Source: Candidatus Pantoea formicae
GTDB taxonomy: Bacteria > Pseudomonadota > Gammaproteobacteria > Enterobacterales > Enterobacteriaceae
DNA length: 64,000 nt
Reading direction: 5' to 3'
Assembly: GCF_011752625.1 (NCBI RefSeq)
Contig: NZ_VWXD01000003.1
Coordinates: forward strand, 62,001-126,000
Shown: piece after piece, positions 55,259 through 64,000 of the stretch
How the letters are laid out: each line of letters starts with the position of its first letter
How positions within the stretch are numbered: position 1 is the stretch's first letter
Position numbers and translations under genes: made by a program
The notes under the pieces: generated by a model
Seen by the model: the letters and a program-made list of their open reading frames with translations, nothing else
What the model was told of the DNA's origin: nothing
The model's database searches: none

Positions 55259-55400
55259 GTGATGGACATCATTATTTTAACATCATTTTTTCTCGCTTGA
55301 TTGACTTAAAAACCGAGGAAAGCGATCAATTGCGACACATTTTCGTCACCAATCGCCATAACACTAAAAGTGTGATCGCACTCAGCCTGAGAGGTAAATG

Positions 55401-56432
55401 ATGTCAAATCATGGAGTTAAGAAAGTGACCAATCCGGTTCGCTGGGGAATTATCAGCACCGCCAATATCGCCTGTGTCAAACTCATTCCCGCCATGCTGG
55501 CGAGTGAGAATTGTGAAGTAAAAGCCATCGCATCGCGCTCACTTCAGAAGGCGCAGGCCAAAGCGGCACAATTTGGCATCGAGAAAGCCTACGGCGATTA
55601 TGAAGCATTGCTAAATGACCCGGAGATTGAGGCCATTTATGTGCCACTGCCAAACGATCAGCATATCGATATGGTGTTGGCTGCTGCGGCACATGGCAAA
55701 CATGTGTTGTGCGAAAAACCCATTGCGCTGAATGCGCAGGAAGCGCTGCGTCTGCGCGATATTCCAGCCAATCTGGTGGTGGCTGAAGCCTTTATGGTGC
55801 GCCATCATCCGCAGTTTGACATCCTGCGCCAGCATTTGCGCAGTGGCGAACACGGTAAACTACAAACCGCGCAGATTCTGCTGTCATTCATGCTCGATAA
55901 TCCTGGGGACTTCCGCTTTGATGTGAAAAAGGGCGGCGGCGCGCTGTTTGATCTCGGTTGTTACACCGTGATGACGGCACGTTATCTGTTAGGACGCGAA
56001 CCGCAACGTGTGTTCTGCTCTATGGTGCGTTCGCCGCTAAATGGCACCGATGAAACCACCCATGCCATCCTTGATTTTGGTGATGGCCAGCAGGTCACGC
56101 TCACTGTTAGCCTGAAAATGGCCGCCTCACAGCGTGTGCAGGTGGTATGTGAAAAATCACTGCTCGATCTCTCCGCCCCCTATGTTCCCGGCAAAGGTTC
56201 GCCCGCCACCTTATGGATCGATTCCCATAGCGGTTTAGATGATGCGGCACCGCAGCCTCGTCACTTGCCTGAGGTGGAACAATACCAGTGCGAAGCCACT
56301 AACTTCGCACGCGCTGTGCGCGGTGAGCAGGGACTGGAATTTGGTATTGAAGACGCCATTGCCCAGATGCGCGTGATGGATGCGCTGTTTGCCTCAGCAG
56401 ATTCCGGTCAGTGGCAGGAGGTGGCGCAATGA
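55401..56432 (+). CDS. Gfo/Idh/MocA-family sugar dehydrogenase 1
   Basis: 343 residues from the ATG at 55401 (GAGAGGT upstream; the ATG at 55398 is equally possible). N-terminal Rossmann fold (VRWGIISTANIACVKLIPAM), the catalytic EKPIAL lysine around residue 98 and a GGGALFDLGCY region with the C-terminal alpha/beta domain. Would oxidise a sugar or cyclitol with NAD(P). First gene of a seven-gene plus-strand set; stop overlaps the next ATG. Confidence 0.85.
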   Translation: MSNHGVKKVTNPVRWGIISTANIACVKLIPAMLASENCEVKAIASRSLQKAQAKAAQFGIEKAYGDYEALLNDPEIEAIYVPLPNDQHIDMVLAAAAHGKHVLCEKPIALNAQEALRLRDIPANLVVAEAFMVRHHPQFDILRQHLRSGEHGKLQTAQILLSFMLDNPGDFRFDVKKGGGALFDLGCYTVMTARYLLGREPQRVFCSMVRSPLNGTDETTHAILDFGDGQQVTLTVSLKMAASQRVQVVCEKSLLDLSAPYVPGKGSPATLWIDSHSGLDDAAPQPRHLPEVEQYQCEATNFARAVRGEQGLEFGIEDAIAQMRVMDALFASADSGQWQEVAQ

Positions 56433-57613
56433 AAACTTACAACATTGCCATTATTGGTGCGGGCATGATTGGTGCCGCACACGCCTCAGGATATCGGGCG
56501 CATCAAGCCCGTTTGGCAGGGGCCAACCATCAGTTCAATCTGCATACAGTATGTGATGCCCGCGAAGATGCGGCCCAGGAGTTAGCACGCGTATGGGGTT
56601 TTGCCCATACCAGCAGTGACTGGCAAGCAGTACTGAACAACCCGGATATCGACATTGTCAGCGTGGCGCTGCCTAATTTCCTGCATGCGGAAGTGGCAGC
56701 AGCAGCCTTGCGCGCGGGTAAACATGTTTTGTGCGAAAAACCGCTTGCGCTGACGGCAGCGCAAGCCAAAGAACTCACCGAACTGGCGGCAAGCAGTAAA
56801 GGCATTAATGGTAGCGTCTTCAACTATCGCCGTATTCCAGCGATCTCGATGATCAAACAGTTGATTGAGCAGGGTGAGATTGGCACGCCAACTCATCTGC
56901 TGGTGCAGTATCAAACCGGATATGCCGCTGATCCTCTGTTGCCGCATAGCTGGCGTTATACCGAAAGCCGTGCTGGAGGCGGGGCATTGCATGATATCGG
57001 CGCGCACGCCATTGATATCGCGCGTTTTCTCTGCGGTGACATTCTTGAGATTGTCGGCGCCACTGAAGATACCTTTATCAAACACCGTTACCTGCCACTC
57101 ACCGCCAATGCCGGGCATAGCCATGTGACGTTGAGTGACCAAAGCGCAGTCGTGGACACGGATGACATCAGTTCCTGTGTCTTGCGTTTTAACAGCGGTT
57201 GTCAGGGGCTGTTTTCCGCCAGCCGCGTCACGGTTGGCATGGGCAATACCCTGTCATTCACCTTAACCGGCAGCAAAGGCACCGTGCTGTTTAATTCTGA
57301 ACGCCCAGGTGAATTCCAGATCGCCCGCGCCAGTAAAGAGAGCGGGGCATTTGTCACACGCGCCAACAATCCCGCCTTCCCGTACCTAAGTGATTTGATT
57401 CCCGTGCCGCATGACGGCGTGGCAATCGGCTACGCCGAGGGCTTCGGCTTCATGATTGCCGAGTTTATGCAAGCGGTGGCGGAAAATCGGCCCTATAGCA
57501 AAGGCAATTTTGCCGATGGCCTGGCGGTGGCGTTGGTACTGGAGGCAATACAACATGCCGCGCGAGAACGTCGCCCGGTTTCTATCAGTGAGTTTGCAGG
57601 AGCACAACCATGA
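56429..57613 (+). CDS. Gfo/Idh/MocA-family sugar dehydrogenase 2
   Basis: 394 residues from the ATG at 56429 with AGGAGGT upstream. Rossmann loop IIGAGMIGAAHASGY, catalytic CEKPLAL lysine, and GGGALHDIGAHAIDIARFL. Different enough from the neighbour to have another substrate, maybe a glycoside or keto-sugar. Overlaps the next gene by 4 bases. Confidence 0.85.
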   Translation: MKTYNIAIIGAGMIGAAHASGYRAHQARLAGANHQFNLHTVCDAREDAAQELARVWGFAHTSSDWQAVLNNPDIDIVSVALPNFLHAEVAAAALRAGKHVLCEKPLALTAAQAKELTELAASSKGINGSVFNYRRIPAISMIKQLIEQGEIGTPTHLLVQYQTGYAADPLLPHSWRYTESRAGGGALHDIGAHAIDIARFLCGDILEIVGATEDTFIKHRYLPLTANAGHSHVTLSDQSAVVDTDDISSCVLRFNSGCQGLFSASRVTVGMGNTLSFTLTGSKGTVLFNSERPGEFQIARASKESGAFVTRANNPAFPYLSDLIPVPHDGVAIGYAEGFGFMIAEFMQAVAENRPYSKGNFADGLAVALVLEAIQHAARERRPVSISEFAGAQP

Positions 57614-58575
57614 AAATCGGTATGGTCACCGATAGTCTTGGCCATCTGAGCCAAGACGAAATGTTGCGTGTCGCCGCAGAGCTGGGATTGACCCACTTAG
57701 AATTTTGCTGCGGTAACTGGTCTTCCGCGCCACACCTGGATCTCAATGCGCTGCTCAGCAGTGCTGAGAGCCGTCGTAATTTTCTCGCCAAAGTCCGCGA
57801 CCACGGTCTGACGATTTCCGCGCTGAATGCCAGTGGCAACCCGTTACATCCGGGGGAAAGTGGCAAAGAACACCAAGCCTGTGCTGATGCCACGCTGGAG
57901 CTTGCCGGTCTACTGGGTATTGAGCGCGTGGTCATGATGTCTGGCTTACCTGGAGGCCCCGGCGACCAATGGCCGAACTGGATCACCGTGGCCTGGCCGC
58001 CATTCTGCGGACAGATCCTCGAATATCAATGGAATGAAATCGCCATTCCATGGTGGAAACAGCGCGCCAAACTGGCACAGCAGCACAAGGTTGAACGGTT
58101 GTGCATTGAGTTCCATGCGGGACAGCTGGTGTACAACGTGCCGAGTTTCTGGCGATTGCGTGAAGCGGTCGGGGAAACGGTCGGCGTTAACTTCGATCCG
58201 AGCCACCTGATCTGGATGGGTGCCGATCCGCTGGCGTGTATCCACGATCTGGGTGATGCCATCTATCACGTTCATGCCAAAGATGCTTGGGTCAATCCGC
58301 GCCAGGCCGCACTCACCAGCCGCCTGGAAAACCTGCACTCCAGCCATAACCGGGAACGCGCATGGAACTATGTCACGCTGGGCTACGGTCAGGATGAGCA
58401 GTGGTGGAAACAGTTCTGCTACCACCTACGCCAGGTGGGCTATGACGATGTGCTGAGTATTGAACATGAAGATGTGGTGTTGTCGCGTGACGAGGGGATG
58501 CGTAAGTCAGTGGCGCTGTTGCAGCGCTGCCTGGCGGATGCACCCTCCGATTATACGCTGCCCAACATCGGGTAA
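57610..58575 (+). CDS. Sugar phosphate isomerase/epimerase-like TIM-barrel protein
   Basis: 321 residues of the AP endonuclease 2-like TIM barrel (IolE/xylose isomerase-like). Metal ligands in LCIEFHAGQLVYNV, GVNFDPSHLIWMGADP, YHVHAKDAWV and SIEHEDVVLSRDEG. Such proteins, coupled to Gfo/Idh dehydrogenases, isomerise or dehydrate keto-sugars. Overlaps the previous gene (ATGA). Confidence 0.83.
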   Translation: MKIGMVTDSLGHLSQDEMLRVAAELGLTHLEFCCGNWSSAPHLDLNALLSSAESRRNFLAKVRDHGLTISALNASGNPLHPGESGKEHQACADATLELAGLLGIERVVMMSGLPGGPGDQWPNWITVAWPPFCGQILEYQWNEIAIPWWKQRAKLAQQHKVERLCIEFHAGQLVYNVPSFWRLREAVGETVGVNFDPSHLIWMGADPLACIHDLGDAIYHVHAKDAWVNPRQAALTSRLENLHSSHNRERAWNYVTLGYGQDEQWWKQFCYHLRQVGYDDVLSIEHEDVVLSRDEGMRKSVALLQRCLADAPSDYTLPNIG

Positions 58576-58596
58576 ATCGTTGCCGTTAATAACAGC

Positions 58597-58614
58597 GGGC
58601 TGCAGCCGCAGCCC
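58597..58614 (+). other. Hairpin between the isomerase and the binding protein
   Basis: GGGCTGC/GCAGCCC with loop AGCC, no T-run. Stem-loops ahead of binding-protein genes often protect or process mRNA to give more binding protein than transporter. Confidence 0.5.
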
Positions 58615-58644
58615 AATAATAATCTGACGAAAGAAGAGAACATC

Positions 58645-59580
58645 ATGCGTAAACCTACAAAAAAATTGCTTACCCTGCTGTGCATGTTGCCCCTCTCCGC
58701 CTCTTTGCATGCGGCAACGCCGCAAATTGGCGTAGCGATGTCGGCGTTTGACGATAACTGGCTGACCATTCTGCGCAGCGCCATTGCTGAAGAGGCGAAG
58801 AAAGAGGGCGCAGCGGTGCAGATGGAAGATGGTAAAAACGAAGTTGGCACGCAGCTTAACCAGATCCAAAATTTCACCGCTTCCAGCTTGCAAGCCATCA
58901 TTGTTAACCCGGTAGACAGCACGGCGGTGCAATCTGTTACTGATGAAGCCAAAGATGCGGATATCCCTTTGGTTTACCTTAACCGCGAACCGGCCAATAT
59001 CGTCACGCTGCCCGATAATCAGGCGTTTGTCGGCTCCAGCGAAATCGAAGGAGGCACGCTGCAAGCCAAGGAAGTGTGTCGTTTGCTCAATGGCAAAGGC
59101 AACGTGTTGATTATGCAAGGCGATTTAGCGCAACAGTCGGCAGTACTGCGCACGCAAGCGGTGGAAGATGTGTTCAAAAAGGCGCCGTGTGATGGCATCA
59201 AGGTGGTGGATAAACAGGTGGCGAAATGGACGCGCACCGGCGGCAACAACCTGATGACCAACTGGCTCTCTACCAACATCAAATTTGATGCCGTGGTGGC
59301 GAACAACGACGAAATGGCGTTGGGTGCAATCCAGGCGTTAAAAGCATCGAATCGCGACATGAAAACTGTGGTGGTGGCGGGCATTGATGCCACCGTCGAT
59401 GCACTGAACGCCATGAAGGCGGGCGATCTCGATGTCACGGTGTTCCAGGATGCCAATGCTCAGGGCCGCGAAGCTTTGGTCACCGCCATGAAATTGGTGA
59501 AGGGTGAAAAAGTCGATAAGCGCGTGCTGATCCCCTATCAACTGGTTACGCCAGCCAACCTGAATCAGTTCATGAAATAA
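58645..59580 (+). CDS. Sugar ABC transporter periplasmic binding protein, RbsB-like
   Basis: 311 residues with a signal peptide ([15 protein letters not shown]). Type I binding fold: [52 protein letters not shown] and [24 protein letters not shown]. Presents a sugar to the permease pair that follows. Ligand unknown. Confidence 0.9.
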   Translation: MRKPTKKLLTLLCMLPLSASLHAATPQIGVAMSAFDDNWLTILRSAIAEEAKKEGAAVQMEDGKNEVGTQLNQIQNFTASSLQAIIVNPVDSTAVQSVTDEAKDADIPLVYLNREPANIVTLPDNQAFVGSSEIEGGTLQAKEVCRLLNGKGNVLIMQGDLAQQSAVLRTQAVEDVFKKAPCDGIKVVDKQVAKWTRTGGNNLMTNWLSTNIKFDAVVANNDEMALGAIQALKASNRDMKTVVVAGIDATVDALNAMKAGDLDVTVFQDANAQGREALVTAMKLVKGEKVDKRVLIPYQLVTPANLNQFMK

Positions 59581-59593
59581 GCGGGAGACACCC

Positions 59594-61135
59594 ATGACAA
59601 GCCAACTGACATCGGTGCGCCCACGCGGCGCGCCGCAAGATGCTGCACGCTGGGATTATGTGCTGGAAGTGGAAAAGGTGCGCAAAGCCTTTCCCGGCGT
59701 GGTAGCGCTGGATGATGTCTCGCTGAAGATCAAACCGGGTTCGGTACATGCCCTGATGGGGGAGAACGGCGCCGGAAAATCGACACTCATGAAGATAATC
59801 TCCGGCCTGTATCAACCGGATAGCGGTGAAATTCGGTTGCGGGGAGAATCTGTGACGCTCGCTAGCCCACTGGCTGCGCAACAGGCGGGCATCGCGATGA
59901 TTCATCAGGAACTGCTGTTGATGAACTCAATGACGGTGGCCGAAAACATCTGGATACGGCGTGAGCCGCGCAACCGTTTCGGTCTGATCGACCATGCTGC
60001 CATGTATCAGCAGACCGAAGCCTTACTAACCCGGCTCAAGTTGGATCTGGATCCCGACGCCTTGATTGCTGAGCTGTCGATGGCCAGTCGGCAGATGGTG
60101 GAGATTGCCAAAGCGGTGTCGCTGGAAGCCGATGTGCTGATCATGGATGAATCCACTTCATCGATTACCGAAACCGAAGTGGCACATCTGTTCAACATCA
60201 TCCGTGATTTGCGCGACAGTGGTATTGGCATCGTCTACATCACGCACAAAATGAATGAGCTTTATGAAATTGCTGATGAATTTACCGTGTTTCGCGATGG
60301 TAAGTTTGTCGGCACCCATGCCGCCAGCGACGTCTCGCGCGACCAGATCATCAAGATGATGGTCGGACGTGAAATCACCCAGATGTTCCCTAAAGAGGTG
60401 GTGCCGATCGGTGATGTGGCTTTGAAGGTTGAGGGATTAGGCTTGGCAGGGGTGTTCAGCGATGTGTCGTTTGAACTGCGTGCCGGTGAGATTCTCGGTT
60501 TTGCCGGGCTGGTGGGGGCCGGGCGTTCCAACGTCGCGGAAACGCTATTTGGCGTGACTCCGGCTACGGCGGGCAGCATTGCACTGGCCGGGCGTAAGCT
60601 GGTGATGTCATCGGCCTACAAGGCCATTCATCACGGTATGGCGATGCTGACGGAGGATCGTAAGGAGACAGGTTGTTTCCTGCCGCTGGATATTCAGGAA
60701 AACATGCAGATCGCCGCCATTCATGAGAACTACTGCCGCAACGGCATCGTCGATGAAGCATCGCTGGAAGAGGATTGTCACGATATCTGCCAAAAGTTGC
60801 GGGTAAAAACGCCCAACATGCACGAATGCATCGAAAACCTGTCCGGTGGTAACCAGCAGAAGGTGTTGATCTGCCGCTGGTTGCTGACTAAACCGCGCAT
60901 CCTGATTCTGGATGAGCCCACGCGCGGCATTGATGTCGGTGCCAAGGCGGAAATTCATCGGTTGATTGTCGAATTGGCCCGCCAAGGGGTTGCCATCATT
61001 TTGATCTCATCGGAACTGCCTGAAGTGCTCGGCATGAGCGACCGCATTCTGGTGATGCATGAAGGCAAAGTCACCGGCATTGTGGCGGCGGCGAGCGCCG
61101 ATCAAACCTCCATCATGAGTCTGGCGGCTCATTAA
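59594..61135 (+). CDS. Sugar ABC transporter ATP-binding protein, RbsA-like (two ATPase domains)
   Basis: 513 residues, two fused ABC domains as in RbsA/XylG. First domain Walker [10 protein letters not shown] near residue 60, Walker [10 protein letters not shown]; the second has the degenerate Walker [10 protein letters not shown], signature LSGGNQQK and Walker [14 protein letters not shown]. Energises the permease at 61156. Confidence 0.93.
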   Translation: MTSQLTSVRPRGAPQDAARWDYVLEVEKVRKAFPGVVALDDVSLKIKPGSVHALMGENGAGKSTLMKIISGLYQPDSGEIRLRGESVTLASPLAAQQAGIAMIHQELLLMNSMTVAENIWIRREPRNRFGLIDHAAMYQQTEALLTRLKLDLDPDALIAELSMASRQMVEIAKAVSLEADVLIMDESTSSITETEVAHLFNIIRDLRDSGIGIVYITHKMNELYEIADEFTVFRDGKFVGTHAASDVSRDQIIKMMVGREITQMFPKEVVPIGDVALKVEGLGLAGVFSDVSFELRAGEILGFAGLVGAGRSNVAETLFGVTPATAGSIALAGRKLVMSSAYKAIHHGMAMLTEDRKETGCFLPLDIQENMQIAAIHENYCRNGIVDEASLEEDCHDICQKLRVKTPNMHECIENLSGGNQQKVLICRWLLTKPRILILDEPTRGIDVGAKAEIHRLIVELARQGVAIILISSELPEVLGMSDRILVMHEGKVTGIVAAASADQTSIMSLAAH

Positions 61136-61155
61136 CGCATCGAGTTGAGGAAAAT

Positions 61156-62193
61156 ATGACTATGTCGACAACGGATAACCTGCAGCCCGTGCCTGCGCGG
61201 CGTAAAAAACGCTTGCCCACGGAGGTGAATATCTTCTTAGTGTTTCTCGGCATCGCGGCGCTGTTCGAAATCGCGGGCTGGATCGTGGTAGGGCAAAGCT
61301 TCCTGTTCAACCTGCACCGCCTGCAAATCATCATTCTCCAGGTGGCAGTCATTGGCATCATCGCTGTGGGGGTGACGCTGGTGATCATCACCGGAGGCAT
61401 TGATTTGTCCTCCGGCTCAGTGGTGGCGATGAGCGCGATGATTGCAGCTACTTTTGCGCAGAGCTCGCTCTGGCCGAAAGTGTTCTATCCAGGTCTGACC
61501 GACCTGCCTTTCTTTGTGCCACTTGGCGTAGGGTTGTTAATTGGTGCGCTAACAGGGCTGGTGAACGGTCTACTGATCAGCCTGACCAAGATCCCACCCT
61601 TTATCGCCACCTTGGGCATGATGGTAGCGTCGCGCGGTGTCGCTAACTGGTTTACCGAGGGTAGCCCGGTATCGGGCTTCACTGATGGCTTCGCATGGTT
61701 GGGTAACGGCCTGGGACGCTGGGCACCGGTGGCGATATTCCTTGTGGTCGCGCTGCTGTTCCATCTGGTGATGCGTTATACCCGCTTTGGTAAATTTACC
61801 TATGCGATTGGTGCGAATTTGCCTGCGGCACGTGCGTCAGGGATCAACATTGAACGCCATCTGATCAAAATCTACGTGATTGCCGGTCTGTTGGCGGGCC
61901 TGGCAGCGATGGTCGCGATTGCGCGCATCAAAACCGCTCAGGCGGGAATGGGGATGATGTATGAACTGGATGCGATCGCCGCCGCAGTGATTGGCGGGGT
62001 ATCCCTCTCCGGTGGACGCGGCCGTATTCTCGGTACGGTTATCGGGGCGTTGATCCTCGGGGTTATGATGTCAGGTTTCACTTTCCTGCGCGTTGACGCC
62101 TACTACCAGGACATCATCAAAGGCACCATTATTGTGCTGGCGGTGATTGTTGATCAGTTCCGTCAGTCACGGCGGGTGAAGAAGAAAGGATAG
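61156..62193 (+). CDS. Sugar ABC transporter permease, RbsC-like
   Basis: 345 residues, about ten helices. Contains the family stretches VTLVIITGGIDLSSGSVVAMSAM, NGLLISLTKIPPFIATLGMM and AIGANLPAARASGINIERHLIKIY. TGAGGAAAAT ribosome site. A terminator follows. Confidence 0.93.
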   Translation: MTMSTTDNLQPVPARRKKRLPTEVNIFLVFLGIAALFEIAGWIVVGQSFLFNLHRLQIIILQVAVIGIIAVGVTLVIITGGIDLSSGSVVAMSAMIAATFAQSSLWPKVFYPGLTDLPFFVPLGVGLLIGALTGLVNGLLISLTKIPPFIATLGMMVASRGVANWFTEGSPVSGFTDGFAWLGNGLGRWAPVAIFLVVALLFHLVMRYTRFGKFTYAIGANLPAARASGINIERHLIKIYVIAGLLAGLAAMVAIARIKTAQAGMGMMYELDAIAAAVIGGVSLSGGRGRILGTVIGALILGVMMSGFTFLRVDAYYQDIIKGTIIVLAVIVDQFRQSRRVKKKG

Positions 62194-62200
62194 AGATAAA

Positions 62201-62222
62201 GGGGCGCACAGCATGCGCCCCT
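62201..62222. terminator. Terminator between the sugar cassette and the ynfM-like gene
   Basis: GGGGCGCA/TGCGCCCC (62201-62222, loop of six) with GGTTTTATG after on the plus strand and TTTATC on the minus, so probably used from both sides. Confidence 0.75.
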
Positions 62223-62228
62223 GAGGTT

Positions 62229-63461
62229 TTATGCTGAATGCTTCTGCCGTGACAATCCACTCAATGCCAGGCCGGCCAGCGCCATGACGACCGTCAGACC
62301 CACCACGGCATTCCAACCACCGTGCAGCCAGACCCAGCCGCCAAACGAACCCGTAATGCTGGATCCCATGTAGTAGAACAACAGATACAGCGAGGAAGCG
62401 TGGCCGCGATTATTACCGGCTAACGGGCCGACGGAACCGCTCGCTGCCGCGTGCGCGACAAAGAAACCGCTGGTAATCAGGATAATGCCACCAATCAAGC
62501 ACAGCAGGTTATCTGGCACCGTCAGTAAGATACCAGCCAGCAACAACAGAAAACCGGCAATCAGCAACGGCTTACGACCGAACCGATCGGCCAGACTCCC
62601 CGACAATGAGGAGGAGACAATCCCAATCGCATAGGCACAGAAAATCAGGCTTACCTGTGTCTGGCTAAAGTTAAACGGCGCGTCAGAGAGGCGGAAAGTA
62701 GCGTAGTTAAACAGCGTGACAAACACGCTGGTCAGGAAGAAACCGGTGGCATACAAGCGAATCAATCCCTTATTGCCGAGGTGACTAAACCAGGCTCTGA
62801 AATGGAAGTGGAGATTGAGTCCTGGTTTGCGTTCGAAATTGCGTGATTCTGGCAATAACAGCACAAACGCTATCGCTGCCGCTAAGCCGAGCACACCCAA
62901 TACGCCCATGGCGATGCGCCATGAGGTGAATTCAGTCAGCAATCCCATGCCGACGCGTCCAACCATTGCGCCAAACGCTGTTCCGCCGACGTACAATCCC
63001 ATGGTTTTGCCGAGATCTTTTTTATCGATTTCCTCCGCCAACCAGGCCATGGCGACGGCGGGGACGCCGCCAAGCACCACGCCTTCCACCGCACGGGCAA
63101 CCAACAGCAGATGCCAATTGGGTAACACCGCTGCGATGAAATTGCAGACCGATGCCAGCGCCATCGAGGTGAACATCAATCCACGACGTCCTACAGCTTG
63201 AGAAAAAGCACCAGCCAGCAAAATAGACACCGCCAGCAAGCCGGTGGTGAGCGACAGGGCGAGTGAGCTTTGCGCCGGGGTGACATTGAACGCGTGAGTG
63301 AAAGCGGGCAGCAGCGGCTGTACACAATAGATCAGCGAAAAACTGGCCAGTCCGAGCATGAAAAAGGCAATACCCGCACGGCGATACTCACTGCTACCGC
63401 GCGCGATGCTGAACGTTGCGGGGGATGATGCAGGCAGGGCATTTTCTAACGAGCGACTCAT
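62229..63461 (-). CDS. ynfM: MFS transporter, YnfM-like
   Basis: 410 residues from the ATG at 63461; a longer frame to 63512 is rejected. Twelve helices; RRAGIAFFMLGLASFSLIYCVQPLLPAF and SFGGWVWLHGGWNAVVGL, and the pairing with a divergent LysR gene, match E. coli ynfM/ynfL. Substrate undefined, arabinose efflux-like. Confidence 0.82.
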   Translation of the reverse strand: MSRSLENALPASSPATFSIARGSSEYRRAGIAFFMLGLASFSLIYCVQPLLPAFTHAFNVTPAQSSLALSLTTGLLAVSILLAGAFSQAVGRRGLMFTSMALASVCNFIAAVLPNWHLLLVARAVEGVVLGGVPAVAMAWLAEEIDKKDLGKTMGLYVGGTAFGAMVGRVGMGLLTEFTSWRIAMGVLGVLGLAAAIAFVLLLPESRNFERKPGLNLHFHFRAWFSHLGNKGLIRLYATGFFLTSVFVTLFNYATFRLSDAPFNFSQTQVSLIFCAYAIGIVSSSLSGSLADRFGRKPLLIAGFLLLLAGILLTVPDNLLCLIGGIILITSGFFVAHAAASGSVGPLAGNNRGHASSLYLLFYYMGSSITGSFGGWVWLHGGWNAVVGLTVVMALAGLALSGLSRQKHSA

Positions 63462-63554
63462 GATGATTCCAGGGTAACGAAGATTGCACAACGCTACCGC
63501 GCCACCTATCATCTGTCCAATATATAGCGCTGCATAAAGGTATCTATAAAACAG

Positions 63555-64000
63555 ATGGAGCTACGTCACATTCGCTACTTCCTTGCTGTCGCCAACGAGC
63601 GTAATTTCACGCGTGCAGCGGCGAAACTCGGGATCGGACAGCCACCGCTCAGCATGCAAATCAAGGATCTCGAAACAGAGATTGGCTATGCGCTGTTCGA
63701 CCGCACTGCGCAGGGAGTGGAGCTCACTGAAGCCGGGCAGGCTTTTTTGCAAGCGGTTCAGCCGCTGCCTGCTCTCGCTGAAGGAGCCACCGCCTCCGCC
63801 CGTCGTGCCGCCCAAGGGGAAACCGGCACGTTGCGTTTGGGGTTTACTGGCACGGCGGGTATGAATCCGCTGATTCCTGGCTGCATTCGTGCCTTTCGTC
63901 AGGCGTATCCCGACGTGTTTCTTAACGTGATGGAGGCTAACTCGATAGTGTTATTACAGGCGTTGGCGAATCAGCAATTGGATATCGCGTTATTGCGCCA
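63555..64000 (+). CDS. ynfL: LysR-family regulator, YnfL-like, cut by window end
   Basis: Open from the ATG at 63555 to the window end (about 148 codons). HTH MELRHIRYFLAVANERNFTR followed by AAAKLGIGQPPLSMQIKDLE, then the linker and the start of the effector domain. Divergent from the ynfM-like gene with 93 bases between. Confidence 0.85.
   Translation, partial: MELRHIRYFLAVANERNFTRAAAKLGIGQPPLSMQIKDLETEIGYALFDRTAQGVELTEAGQAFLQAVQPLPALAEGATASARRAAQGETGTLRLGFTGTAGMNPLIPGCIRAFRQAYPDVFLNVMEANSIVLLQALANQQLDIALLR

Noticed and set aside
1..64000. tRNA, rRNA, prophage or insertion-sequence genes
   Set aside because: None recognised; no transposase, integrase or terminal inverted repeat with target duplication was seen.

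Overview
The window looks like chromosome of a plant-associated enterobacterium of the Erwiniaceae, most likely Pantoea or a close relative. This is inferred from a pqqABCDEF operon of the Klebsiella/Pantoea type, enterobacterial-style CRP, Fur, LexA and KdgR sites, ScsABCD, a hexuronate (uxu/uxa) cluster and an ynfL/ynfM-like pair. I see no rRNA, tRNA, CRISPR array, prophage or complete insertion sequence.

Layout. 1-1282: 3' part of the gene (minus strand) for a 2-isopropylmalate synthase. 1603-3639: a solo SsuA-like binding protein and an M19 dipeptidase. 3790-9329: the PQQ operon. 9466-10050: YceI. 10132-10917: first copy of a large structured repeat. 11028-12722: D-lactate dehydrogenase. 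13158-18013: a CRP-type-promoter operon with an ascorbate-family PTS, a phosphofructokinase-like kinase, a class II aldolase, a small helical protein and a P-loop kinase. 17986-23132: miscellaneous oxidoreductases, LysR, serine hydrolase and MFS. 23327-26951: scsABCD, copper tolerance and periplasmic thiol chemistry. 27059-28152: a divergent KdgF-like / DhuI-like pair with perfect CRP and KdgR-like sites between them. 28276-28776: second copy of the structured repeat. 28865-35229: an Opp-type ABC importer plus an enolase-superfamily enzyme, with a second KdgR-like box at the promoter. 35556-38514: a Fur-box-preceded iron-complex binding protein, and a membrane protein followed by a sorbosone-dehydrogenase-like lipoprotein that may use the PQQ made upstream. 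38530-38986: a TisB/IstR-like SOS toxin and antisense-RNA locus. 39180-49616: aminotransferase, then regulator, uxaC, uxuB, uxuA, a hexuronate transporter and a GH31 glycosidase. 49788-52476: Nudix, LysR, Old Yellow Enzyme family. 52744-52977: an interrupted small membrane-protein frame. 53085-62193: two paralogous convergent LacI-type regulators and a sugar-oxidation cassette (two Gfo/Idh/MocA dehydrogenases, a TIM-barrel isomerase, an Rbs-like ABC importer). 62229-64000: ynfM/ynfL-like divergent pair, the latter cut by the window end.

Themes. Much of the window handles plant-derived sugars and sugar acids: unsaturated uronates (KdgF-like, DhuI-like), glucuronate/fructuronate (UxaC, UxuB, UxuA), and several sugar importers under LacI, GntR, KdgR and CRP type control. 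PQQ synthesis and a candidate PQQ-using sugar dehydrogenase sit about 28 kb apart.

Best leads. (1) Two copies of a noncoding element, both in convergent intergenic spaces, whose differences are compensatory across several predicted stems, strongly suggesting selection on RNA or single-strand DNA structure. (2) A TisB-like 29-residue peptide with a LexA box, and a divergent constitutive promoter for an antisense RNA whose first 17 nt match the toxin mRNA leader. (3) The PTS/Pfk-like/aldolase/P-loop-kinase operon of unknown sugar specificity.
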